DNA from: Lobulomyces angularis
Taxonomy: Eukaryota > Chytridiomycota > Chytridiomycetes > Lobulomycetales > Lobulomycetaceae
Reading direction: 5' to 3'
Assembly: GCA_027604685.1 (NCBI GenBank)
Contig: JADHYX010000442.1
Coordinates: 2,571-17,340 of the forward strand
Length of the DNA: 14,770 bases
Within the stretch, counting starts at the first letter, position 1. Each line of letters opens with the position of its first letter. The position numbers were made by a program, and so were the translations under genes. The notes under the pieces are model-generated. The model made no database searches. It had not been told where the DNA came from and saw only the letters and a list, made by a program, of their open reading frames with translations. Below, in pieces: positions 1-9,086 of this stretch.

Positions 1-23
1 TGTAAAAACAAATATTGTTAAAA

Positions 24-1361
24 TCATGGCACCGAAATTTGACTGTTTTGAAACCCACTCTTTGGTTTTCTTTCATTTTCACTTAATAAAAGAGATGCAT
101 CATTATTGATTTTTTGAGAAGTATCGCAATCAATTGAACTTAAGTTCGTTACGTTAAAATTAGCTTTTTTTCCTATTGGTTGATTTTTTTCTTTTTTTTT
201 TTTTTTTGATAAACTTGAATAATACACCATTCCATTTCTCAAAAAAAGAAAATAAAAAAAAAATTATTTTTTAGTAAGTAGATAATAGTTGCAAAATATT
301 TCTTACAATAAACCACCAGCATTTGTCATCAAAACAACAGTAAATGTCAACCAAAAATTGACTGCTCCATTCAGTGTAAAAAACAATACCTTATTATGTA
401 AAGAAAGTTTCGGTCAATAAAAGTTCTGCTGTGTTAGTTAACTTACCAAAGGAGCCCATTGCAGTACAAAGATTGCAGCATATCTTGGCATTAAAATGAC
501 TGTTTTAGTAAGGACTTCATTTACTAAACTTTTTTCGATTTGATGATTTTTTCTGATTTTATGTATCTTTATATATGTGGATAAGTAACATAAGATGCTA
601 ATACCCCAAGCACAGGTTAAATATAACATATAATTGATAAACACATTCTCTAGTACTCCACACCACCTGTATTTTTGAAGATGTAATCTATGTTTGAATA
701 TAAATCAAAAAAAAAATCTTACATAACGTCAGCCCGATACTGGTCAAATATTAAAGACAAAATTAAAATTACAAGGGGTATTCCCCAACAAAATAAATGA
801 AGTTTCCATTCATAAAAACCGAAAGATAACTTGATTTTCCATACTATTAGTAAATAAGTATAAACTGAAGTTGCAGCAATCCAAAATGCCTGTGTGTTGA
901 TAAAAAAAGTGGTTCCAGCTCCAAAAATTATGCACCTGATATCACTTACTACTCTTTCTTCGATTAATGAATTTATGTGATCCGAAACTAAAAAAAATTT
1001 AAAAAAATTGAAATGGTTTAAATTTTAAATTTTATTTATTTTTTTTTAAATAAAAAAAACCATGAAATAAACATAGTCCTAAATCAGAAATAGCTACACC
1101 AAGTGGAAAGTATTGTTGCGTTTTTAATGAGGATTTCATTGTTTGTTTGTATGTTGAAATTATTATGTAGAGAGCTCCTATTACTGACAAAGCAGTAGAT
1201 CCTACTGCTGTAAAATGTACTAAACAAATAAAAAAAATATTCTCTTTTTTAGTCATCAAAAATAAAAAAAATGATTGTAATACTGTACATATAAACCAAG
1301 TAGAAGAGTCAATTCCTCCATACTGTAACTTCTCCTGAACATGCAATGTATTGCTTGCCAT
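24..1361 (-). CDS. Seven-transmembrane G-protein-coupled receptor, cAMP-receptor/Git3-like
   Basis: Six exons on the minus strand: 1361-1289, 1219-1061, 987-723, 666-447, 389-307, 237-24 (TGA stop), 337 aa. All junctions keep frame. Hydrophobic segments fall at about 23-46, 62-78, 97-127, 140-158, 176-200, 221-245 and 250-273. TM2 carries AISDLGLCLFH. Cys96 before TM3 and WC at 167-168 in the second outer loop can form the usual disulfide. TM6 has QWAPL and TM7 has GGLLNGMVYY in place of NPxxY. This pattern is that of the Dictyostelium cAR/fungal Git3-like receptors, which sense nutrients or small ligands at the plasma membrane; the ligand is unknown. The cytoplasmic tail (274-337) is hydrophilic with a poly-Lys run encoded by T16. 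The 1288-1220 intron is stop-free and 3n long, so a 360-aa reading is also possible. The donor at 1060 (GTTTTTTT) is weak. The start codon is the least certain part: ATG 1361 lies in a T-rich context. Confidence 0.83.
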
Positions 1362-2156
1362 AAAAGCATAAAAAATTTTTTTTTTTAAAGTGTTCCTAAG
1401 TTTTTTTTGTATCTGATTTAAACGAAAATAATTCTTCACTTCTTTTTTTTTTTTATTTTTTTTAATCCAATCACGTAAGTATCACTAAGTCGTACTAGCT
1501 TCACAAAAAAATTGTTTCGTTATTAAATAGTAACATTCGAGTAAAATTCTTCTGTACATTAAAAAATTTTTGTTTTTTTTTTTTTTTTTCTGTTTTTTGA
1601 CAATAAAAAATTTTAAATAATAGTAAAATAATTTGAAAGATCCTATTTATAGTAAAATGGAAAGTAATCCTTCTCTTATAAAGTAAACAGAAAAAGAAAG
1701 TTTGTTTAAGTTATATTAACGATTAGAAAATTAGACAAAATGACATCATGATATTTGGATGTTACTGCATGGTTATTTATCTTAAATTACCAAAATTAAT
1801 TGACTACATCAAAAAAATAAAAATAATAAATAAAAAAAAAAAAAATGAAATGAAGTAAAATAAATAAAAAAATTGCAAGAAATAAAGATAAAAAAAAATT
1901 AATGTCAGCTTGGAAACTTACGCTATTATACTGATTTGTGTATTGCTTTTAGGTTTGTAGTAAAGTTAACGTATAATTTATATCCACTGGTAAAAATTTA
2001 ATCAATCTTTTATTGGAAATTTTATGATTTGATCTTTGATTTTTTAACAATCATCTAACCTTTTCACTTTATCCAATGATAGACTTGTATTTTGAATATA
2101 GTACTTAAAAATTCGGAGTTTGAAATTATTTTGTAAAAAAAAATTAAAAAAATAGA
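1362..2156. other. Divergent intergenic region, AT-rich, shared upstream region
   Basis: About 795 bases between the divergent receptor and STI1-like genes. It is dominated by A and T runs (for example T17 at 1573-1589 and an A-rich block at about 1810-1895). No conserved protein, tRNA or other RNA gene was recognised. It should hold both promoters and 5' UTRs. On the minus strand, a good donor (GTAAGT, from 1921) and a good acceptor (GATGTAG, ending 1804) could delimit a 118-nt 5' UTR intron of the receptor gene. Confidence 0.5.
1573..1589. repeat. Poly(T) tract, 17 bases
   Basis: An uninterrupted run of 17 T in the divergent gap upstream of the receptor gene. Runs of 8-17 A or T occur in nearly every intergenic region and intron here, which is a genome-wide style of this organism rather than a specific element. 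Confidence 0.9.
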
Positions 2157-3208
2157 ATGATTGATGGTAAATATTTTATATATTACAATTAAAAATTTGA
2201 TTTCTACAATATACATTTTTTATGCAATTTCTAGATTTACCTCCGCCGCTAGAAGACTGTACAGAATTGTTAAAAAAGAGAGAAAAAGCTAAATCCAGTA
2301 AAACTTTAAAAAAAAATTTTATTCCTTTAATAATAATTATTCTTTTTTAATTAAATTTAAATTTTATTTTTATATTTAATTTTTGATCTATTAACAATAT
2401 TTATATAGAAAATCAACAAAAATTTGAAAAAATTCAAGAAAAACCAAAAATTGATGCTTCGGTAGATTCATCTTTATTGGATATTAAAGAAGATTCCAAT
2501 ATATTAAATTTTAGCAACAAACCTTTGGAAAAGAAACCTGCAGTTAGTCAGAGTAATAACAGTGGACAATTTGGAGGACTGAAAAAAGGTTTCTTCGACT
2601 CAAAGCCGAAAGAAAAAGTTAAAAATAAAATTACAGAAAAAAATTTGGAAAACGTTTCATTTAATCCTAACAAAGGGTCTAGTTTGGTTATCGAAGAGGT
2701 GCAGGAAAACTTAAAATCAGAAAATAGCCCATCCAATATAACATCACAACTACTTAATCAAATTAATTTAAGTCCAAGCTTGATGAAGGCATTTGAAGAC
2801 CCAGAGTTTGCTTTAGCAGCGGAAGAAATTAGTAAAAATCCTACACGGGAAACTATGGAAAAGTTTAAAAAGTTAAGACCAGAGCTGTTTAAAGCGTTTT
2901 TAGAATTTCTGAATTTAATGGGGCAAGAAGTTGAGAAGAAAGAGAAAAAGGAAGAAAAAGTTAAAGTGGTTGATAAAGAAGTAGAAAATCTGCTAAAAGC
3001 TGATGGCATCAAAGAATTGTTGCTGGATTTTGAAGTGCAAGAAATTGTTGAAAGTTTAAGGCAAGGGAAAGCCGATGTCAACGGGTATGTTTAAACACTA
3101 AACTTTGTATAGTTAAATTTTTTTTATTTAAGTTTAATGCGTGATGGAAAAAAAAGAAAAAAAATAGAGTTGATGATAAAACATGGTTTATTAAAATTCG
3201 AAACATAA
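2157..3208 (+). CDS. Unassigned charged protein with STI1/DP-like C-terminal helices
   Basis: Preferred model has four exons: 2157-2166, 2235-2297, 2409-3084 and 3133-3208 (TAA), 274 aa. Residues 1-4 are MIDD, followed by LPPPLEDCTELLKKREKAK. An alternative start at 2222 (MQFLD) is in frame and skips the first intron, but its ATG sits in a T-rich 3' splice tract. Residues about 25-135 are polar and low in hydrophobics, likely disordered. From about 137 the protein becomes helical: DPEFALAAEEI, then RPELFKAFLEFLNLM, then a Lys/Glu-rich linker, then LLLDFEVQEIVESLRQGK. The last exon adds a basic stretch (GKKRKKIE) and ends IKHGLLKFET. The Asp-Pro and leucine pattern resembles STI1/heat-shock-chaperonin-binding (DP) motifs, suggesting a co-chaperone or scaffold. 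That is inference; I do not recognise the family. The final intron (3085-3132) is needed, because reading through gives a short YV end. Confidence 0.68.
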
Positions 3209-3484
3209 ATTACCCAGAAAAAAAAATGTTGGCATAAAATTTATTGAATATAATTTAAATTAATACATGATAGTGTACATAGTTAATGTAATTTCAATTT
3301 TTAATGATGTTGTTTTGAGACAAGAATGAATTTTTTTTTTGTACATTTCATATATTTGATGCTTGACTTAACAATTATAAAGCAATATTAATAAAAAAAA
3401 AACAATGAATTTTTTCTACGATACAGAAATTGTAAAAAAACCTTTTAAACTTATATAAATAATACTTCTAAAAAATTAACAAAA
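3209..3484. other. Convergent 3' gap
   Basis: These 276 AT-rich bases separate the stop codons of the STI1-like gene (plus) and the cytochrome b5 gene (minus). It should hold both 3' UTRs and polyadenylation sites. I saw no coding or structured RNA signal. Confidence 0.5.
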
Positions 3485-4052
3485 CTACGAAAATTGTTGA
3501 TACACCAAAAAAGAAATGATGGCCACAACAGGAACTAAGGCCAGCAACACCCCGTTATTATTTCTAAAATATTATAAACAGTTTAAGTTATTAAAAAGAA
3601 AAAAATTAGAAATCTTACGGTGGTGGAGTGCTAGATACTTTCTTTGTCTCAACCTCTTCTTTTTTAACAACTTTAGGCTAAAATACATAAAAAAAAAAAA
3701 GAAAAAAGATTTTTAAGTATTCAGAATAAGTTTCTTTTTTTTTTTAATAACTTACAGCTCCCGACACTGGACCGACCAACATATTTTTTAATAAATTACG
3801 AGCATCATCTGAGTGTCCAATTTCTTCAAAGGCTTCACTGGCATCCTGACCAGCTTGTTCTAATAGAACTTCTTCACCACCAGGATGCTAATGAAATCAT
3901 TTAGAAAGCTTAGTAATCAAATTTCAAGTTAGAATAATACTTACATCATCTAAAAACTTGGTTACATCATATACGTTTCCGTCAATAACCATCCAAGCAT
4001 CTTTGGCAGTTGTATGTTTTGACACTTCAGCGAAAGATACTTCTGCACTCAT
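3485..4052 (-). CDS. CYB5: Cytochrome b5, tail-anchored
   Basis: Four minus-strand exons: 4052-3945, 3887-3756, 3677-3619, 3563-3485 (TAG), 125 aa, about the usual length for microsomal cytochrome b5. The protein starts [20 protein letters not shown]. The heme-binding domain covers about 5-80. The HPGG motif is at 37-40, so His37 is one axial ligand, and His61 in [10 protein letters not shown] is the other. A Lys/Glu and Pro linker (81-100) leads to a single C-terminal hydrophobic segment (about 104-121, [18 protein letters not shown]) with a short polar end. That is a tail anchor for the ER or mitochondrial outer membrane. The protein passes electrons from cytochrome b5 reductase to desaturases, P450s and sterol enzymes. 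The first intron falls exactly before HPGG. The start is firm: it gives the family's standard N-terminus and lies in an A-rich context (ccaaaaATG). Confidence 0.95.
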
Positions 4053-4700
4053 TTTTGGTAAATTTTTTTTTTTTACTTTTTTTTAGTGAAAAATAAATAA
4101 TTTGAAATTGTGACGTGGGAATAATTTTTTTCCCTCAAAAGTTGAAAAATTTCAAAATTTCCCATAGTTTTCAAAAGATCCATTTCAGCTGTAAATAAAA
4201 TAGCAAAAAGAGGAAAGTTTTTCCATTAGATGATTGCTGCAGAACATCTTCTTATCATGTTGCACTTTGCCAAACATTTGAGTATCTAATTTATAGACGC
4301 CAAAGGATAGTAACTGCATCCTAACGGAGACTTGAGCTTCTATTGATTCCAAAAACAATTATGTGCTTTATTCTTGACGCACAAATCGATAAAATCTGAG
4401 CAGATAATTTTGGCCTTTATAAGTATTCCAACTTTCGGAAAGAAAGGGTTGCTGCTCCGAGAAAGCCAGCTTTTATTAACCTTTGATTTTGTTTGTCTTC
4501 AGATGCGTTTGTCACTCAAAACTTTACACTCTATTATCAACAAATCATTCAAATGTAGATTACAAATGTTGCCAGTACTTATAATTTCTCCTTTTTTTTT
4601 TTAGAATTTGTAATGCAAATTATGCAATAAACAAACTATTATATAAAAACAAGGCATTAAATTTTGTCAATCTTAAAAAAATTAATAAATAAATTTAAAC
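4053..4700. other. Divergent gap with an exon-like, unexplained core
   Basis: This 648-base region lies between the divergent cytochrome b5 and glutathione transferase genes and should hold both promoters. The outer parts are typical AT-rich spacer. The core, about 4181-4590, is different: it has almost no homopolymer runs, and by hand count 126 of 360 bases (35%) are G or C in 4201-4560. That is close to exons here (about 38%) and well above typical spacer (12-15% in lines I counted). No known protein, tRNA or snoRNA pattern was recognised. It contains a complete 44-codon minus-strand ORF (4319-4185). Confidence 0.5.
4185..4319 (-). other. Candidate short ORF of unknown status, 44 codons
   Basis: Minus-strand ATG at 4319 to TGA at 4185. 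The peptide begins MQLLSFGVYKLDTQMFGKVQ and ends KLSSFCYFIYS. The same frame stays open upstream to about 4365, where a possible splice acceptor (AATCAATAG) lies. Composition looks exon-like, with few homopolymers, but I recognise no family. It could be the last exon of an unrecognised gene, a decayed gene fragment or chance. Low confidence. Confidence 0.18.
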
Positions 4701-5747
4701 ATGCTAACTTTGTACACAGCTACTACTCCTAATGGATGGAAAGGTGAAATTTTTTTTTATATGAAGATCTTTTCTTTTTTATTTTTAATTCCTTTCGTAG
4801 TTTCAATTTTTTTGGAAGAATTAAAAAGTGTTTATGGTCTTGACTATAATGTAATTAAAGTTGATATGGGAAAATTTGAACAAAAGGAAGAATCTTTTTT
4901 AAAAATGAATCCAAATGGTAGAATTGTAAGATTATTAAAAAAAAAAAAGGAATCTGTTTTGAAATCAAACAATTTGTTCTCATTATTTGTTTTAATTTTT
5001 TTAAAAGCCAACTATTGATGACGATGGATTTTTTGTTTTTGAATCTGCAGCCATTCTATACTACTTGGCCGAAAAGTATGATACAAAAAACCTCTTTTTT
5101 CCAGCAGAATTTGAAAAACGAGTAAAGGTTATGGAATTATTGTTTTTTCAAATGAGTGCCCAAGGTCCAATGCAGGTATGAACAAATTAAAAAAAATTTT
5201 TTTTTTTATATTTTTTTAAATAGGGCCAAAGTAATCACTTTTTGAGATACGCTCCTGAAGATATCCCTTACGCCAAAAACAGATACCAATCAGAAACCAA
5301 ACGAATTTACAATGTATACGAAAGAATTTTGAAGGATCAACTGTATTTGGCTGGAAACGAATATACTATTGCAGGTTTGGAACTAAAGATTAATAATTTT
5401 TGTTTGTATTAGTTCTTAACAATCTATCATTAAATATTAAAGATATGTGCACGATTGGATGGGCTGCCTCTGCTAAATGGGCTGGAGTTGAATTAACAAA
5501 AGATGAATATCCAAATGTGGTTAATTGGATTGAAAGGGTATAAATCATATAATATAAGTAAAAATGGAATACTAAAACAAATATTTTTTTTTAGGTTAGA
5601 AGTCGACCTGCTGTTGAATCAGGGTTAAGTATTCCAACTAGAAACGAATTAATTTTTGGAGACTGGAGCAAAGCTGAAAGCGCAGCTGAAGCTGGTAAAA
5701 AAATGATAAAAGATCAAATAGAAAATAGTTCTAAATCATTATTGTAA
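4701..5747 (+). CDS. Ure2p/YfcG-like glutathione transferase
   Basis: Six exons: 4701-4743, 4801-4925, 5008-5175, 5224-5374, 5443-5537, 5595-5747 (TAA), 244 aa, a normal length for a cytosolic GST. Residues 1-85 form the thioredoxin-like domain. It opens [14 protein letters not shown]; the TPNG at 9-12 followed by a helix (VSIFLEEL) is the signature of the Ure2p/YfcG (nu-class) group, where the Asn region replaces the usual Tyr or Ser. NPNGRIPTIDD (about 51-61) gives the cis-proline, and ESAAI (68-72) is the glutathione gamma-glutamyl site. The rest is the all-helical domain, with [10 protein letters not shown] and [17 protein letters not shown] near the end. Such enzymes have disulfide reductase or peroxidase activity with glutathione. 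The long Asn-rich prion domain of yeast Ure2p is absent. Intron 1 (4744-4800) has no stop and is 57 nt, so a naive reading frame runs through it. Confidence 0.95.
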
Positions 5748-6038
5748 AAAGAATTTTTTATTTTTATTTTTTTTATTTTTTTATGAAGTTTTAAATATTT
5801 TTTTTTTTTCTTTTTAAATTTTGTAAAAAAATAAAAATTTTTTGTAGAACTGTTTCGATTTAAAATTTGTAAAAAAAAAAAAAAAAAGTATATTATTTAG
5901 AATAACACTTTTTTTACTCACAATCAGTAATTTTTATTTAATTTTTATTTGATTATCATGAAACAAATGAAATATAGGTAGGTATATACAAACATAAAAG
6001 TCGTTGAAGAAAGAAAAATAAAAAACAAAATATTTTTT
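5748..6038. other. Convergent 3' gap with long A and T runs
   Basis: 291 bases separate the stops of the glutathione transferase gene (plus) and the UBA-UBX-LRR gene (minus). The sequence is nearly all A/T and includes A17 at 5871-5887. It should hold both 3' UTRs. No other feature was seen. Confidence 0.5.
5871..5887. repeat. Poly(A) tract, 17 bases
   Basis: An uninterrupted run of 17 A between two convergent genes. It could be a cleavage/poly(A)-region remnant or simple replication slippage; it has no flanking duplication that would mark a retroposed copy. Confidence 0.85.
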
Positions 6039-9000
6039 TCAACTCTCATCCTCTTCCATAATCCTTAAGTTTCTAAAACGTGGTGGAGTTAGATGATTCA
6101 AATCTATACAAAAAAAAATTGTATAAATTTGCAATAAAAAAAAAAAAATATAGCTAAATACATTTAAGAGTATCTACGACATATTCTTCGGTTACAAAAG
6201 TGCCATCCAATATTAGAGTACTCAAATTTATTAAATCTAAATGATTTAGAAAAGCAAAATAAAGTTTAAATACCTTTTAAAGCAATGACAGACTTGTTAC
6301 TAATATTAGTATTAATTAAATTAAGCTTACTTAAACTTCTCCTAAATTTACTTTTTCCAATTTTTATTATGGAAGCGTCAGAAATTAGAGTATCACTTAA
6401 GCTCAAGACTTTTAAAATCCCTAAGGTTGAAGTTAATTCCGAAATCGCTTTATCTGTTATTGGCAATCTATCAAAATACAACTCCTCCAAGTTATAAAAG
6501 CCTATAAAAAAAAAAATCACTTAGCAAAGAGTAATAATTTGGTGCAACCTGCAATAGTGGGAAACGATAAATCTGTTATATTGGTTCCCAATAATGAAAG
6601 ATATATTAACGAATCTTTATTTGATGACAGTCCTAAAATTCCTTCATCTGTTAAATTAACAAAATAGTTTAAATCTAAAGTTTCAATTGGAAGGTTTGTT
6701 AAATTTTTTAAGTGTAAATTTATATTCAAATCATTTTTTTTTGGAAAAATGATGCAATTTAATTTCACCAACCCTATTTTTTTTTAATAAAGATGAATAA
6801 AAAACCAAATATTCTTTACGTTCTGTTGCTAATTTTATTCCTTCGAAGTCAATCAAAGGACATTCCAAAATATCAAGTTCAGCTATATTCGGAAAATATT
6901 TCACCACATATGCACTCACATCTGAATAAGAATTCAATGCTTAATTAAAAACAGTTTAAAAATTTAGTACCATCATTTTTCAATTCGGTGAAGGAGAGAT
7001 TTAGATATTCTAAATACAATAACTTGTCATTTTCATCATTGATGTTTTCAAAATTTCCCTGTAGATTGAAAAGTATCCTCGACAAGTTTAGTCTCTCCAA
7101 ATTACAAAACATTGTAAAAATTTTTAGATTATCTATAACTAGATTAGTACAGCTGGATAAATTCAATTCAATTAAATTAAAAAAAATAGAATTTTCATTT
7201 CGAGAAGAAATTTTTTTAAATTTGTTTAAAAAATTTGATGTAATTTTGGTTTTAGATAAATTCAAAAATTTTAAGTTTGTCAGTTTGATTATAGTTTCAA
7301 AAATAACATCAGTTAAACGACAATTTTGAACATTCAATTCCTCTAAATGCTTGCAACCAGTTAAACTCAGAAATCCTTTATCTGTAAGAAATTCACAATT
7401 TTGCAGGCTAATAACAATTTTAGTAAACGTTTTCTCTCCTTTACCTCAAAGAAGTTAAACTTTTCCAGAATACTAAACTAATTTTTGATAATAAACTATC
7501 CGTCGTTAAACTGTAGTCATCCAAAATTAAGTGATTTATTGTACAACTTTGAAATGAACAAAAAAATAATAAAATTGAAGAGTACAAAAAAATTACTTGG
7601 AGAGTTTCTCAACACAGGCTCTGTCAAACTTTTTGTTTTTAATTAAATACTGTATCAGAGTCAAACCTAGATCATTACTGAAATTCTTTAGTACGCTTAG
7701 CTTTTTGTCATGATCATTTGCACATTCTAAAACAGTTCTGCTGGCAATTTTTAAACTGAGATCCTTTAGACTTAAGATTTGATGCTTTTTTTCCACTGGT
7801 ATTTTTAACGCGGTTTGGTCTTCCAAATCATCATGTTGATTTATAAATCTTGTTCTGGCTGCTGCCATTCGTTCTCTTCTCTGCTGCAATGCATCGAAGT
7901 TAGATGAAGCAAACTCCAATTCTCCAGCAGTGGTTGGTTCTAAATTCATTTCGGAGGATGACTGTGTGCCTAACCCATGACCATCTCCCAAATTAGCCCA
8001 TGGATCTCCAAAAATATTAAGATCATCATCTGAGTTATCGTTTGAGTCTTCATCCATATCATGTTCTGAATTTTCATCCTCAATTACTACCTCGTTTTGG
8101 ATTTCCTCGCCACCTGCAATTAACTCTGGGACAGGAGTTTTCAAAAGTATACTCAATGTTGCATTTCGTAAACCTAAATTGTTTATAATTCTAATTCTGA
8201 ATTAATATTTATACCAGCGTCCGATATCGTTGTTGCACCTTCATGATCCCGAGTGAACACTTTTCGTGGAAAAGAAACAAGTAACTCAAATCCGCGTAAA
8301 ACTTCTTCAGATGACAAATTTGTTTCAACAAAATTAAAAACATACTCTAACGTGCTGCTAACCAAAAATTTCTTTCTAATTAAAGATCCAGTTGGGAGCC
8401 GAAATTGCATGGTAGTATCATCATTTGATGGTGAAATTGTAGCTTTCACTATCAAAGATAAGAAATTTAACACCTTTGATAAATATACCACTGTTTTTCT
8501 CAGGATTTTTTTCTTCAATTCTACCAATGATCCTATCACCTGAGACTTTTTTTAACTTATTTCTATCATCTTTTATTTGTCTCAAAATTTCTTTTTTCCT
8601 CTGCCAAATATATATATAAAAAAAAAAAAAAACCATTTTTAAACTGATACCTCGATTTCAGAATTTTTCAATTTTTTAACCTTTTCTAATTCCTTTTCTA
8701 TATATATGTCTTGAAAATCTTTTCTGGACTCTTTATATCTAGATTTAACTTTCAATGACGCATCCTCAACAGAAGTGCTTATTCTTTTTTCGGTATTTTG
8801 CTGAGATATCGAAAATTGATCAGAAGATGACGATGTAGATGCTACTAAATCTGAAGGTAATTTTTTTAAACTAAGCTTTGGAGATGATGGTTCCTCATAG
8901 TTTACATTTGCTGGAGCAATTTGATTCAGAATCCTAAATTTTACAGTTAATAAATGATAAAATTTTGGCTTGCCAATTTGATGCTTCTTCTAACGTCTTT

Positions 9001-9086
9001 GATCCATTTGAAATCGCTTTTTTACATAAAAAATAATCAAATCCCATATTCATTAATGATAATAACAATTCATTATCTTCAGTCAT
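6039..9086 (-). CDS. UBA-UBX-leucine-rich-repeat fusion protein, likely Cdc48/p97 adaptor
   Basis: Twelve minus-strand exons: 9086-8974, 8933-8651, 8600-8489, 8448-8215, 8173-7597, 7546-7445, 7407-6971, 6921-6820, 6773-6549, 6501-6274, 6236-6162, 6103-6039 (TGA), 850 aa. A UBA domain (about 5-45, with LMNMGF and LEEASNWI) binds ubiquitin. A Ser-rich stretch and a charged helix (about 105-160, ending ERKKEILRQIKDDRNKLKK) lead into a UBX domain (about 172-255, QFRLPTGSLIRKKF). It carries the FPR loop at 229-231 that contacts the N domain of Cdc48/p97. An acidic linker (about 258-300) and a helical spacer follow. About 440-830 are leucine-rich repeats of the RNI/cysteine-containing type, with recurring LxxLNLS and ITD patterns. 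UBA plus UBX alone matches UBXN1/SAKS1-like adaptors. The LRRs suggest a substrate-recruiting arm, which is inference. All 11 junctions keep frame. Intron 1 appears to be GC-AG. Confidence 0.85.
8934..8973 (-). other. Inferred GC-AG intron, 40 nt
   Basis: On the minus strand the UBA coding region reads ...GAASNW-type sequence (here EEASNW) and then hits a stop (TAG, within CTGTAAAATTTAG) unless sequence is removed. Joining ...AATTG to GATTCTG restores EEASNWILNQIAP and the downstream frame. The removed segment starts GCAAGCC and ends AAATTTAG, with a branch-like TTAAC before the end. No GT donor nearby gives both the frame and the conserved Trp. Confidence 0.7.

Noticed and set aside
1472..1486. 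Plus-strand GTAAGTAT as a donor for a 5' UTR intron of the STI1-like gene.
   Set aside because: It would need a leader over 650 bases away with no supporting exon; a lone donor match is expected by chance.
1362..2156. tRNA or snoRNA gene in the largest gap.
   Set aside because: No B-box GGTTCGA-like sequence or convincing C/D box pair was found by eye; a covariance search would settle it.
2548..3081. Long minus-strand open frames opposite the STI1-like gene.
   Set aside because: They are Ser/Phe-rich antisense shadows of Lys/Glu-rich coding sequence.
4374..4604. A 76-codon plus-strand frame in the divergent gap.
   Set aside because: It starts on a non-ATG codon, resembles no protein I know and ends in a T-run; composition of the region is noted separately as unexplained.
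6502..6548. Donor at GCTAA/GTGATT for this UBX-LRR intron.
   Set aside because: It gives the wrong phase and a stop three codons into the next exon. The earlier donor GCAG/GTTGCA restores the repeat pattern (FPTIAGFYNLEEL).
6039..8173. Several small LRR genes plus a separate acidic protein gene.
   Set aside because: Each open segment is bounded by splice sites that join in frame and continue the leucine-rich repeat pattern, so one spliced gene explains them better.
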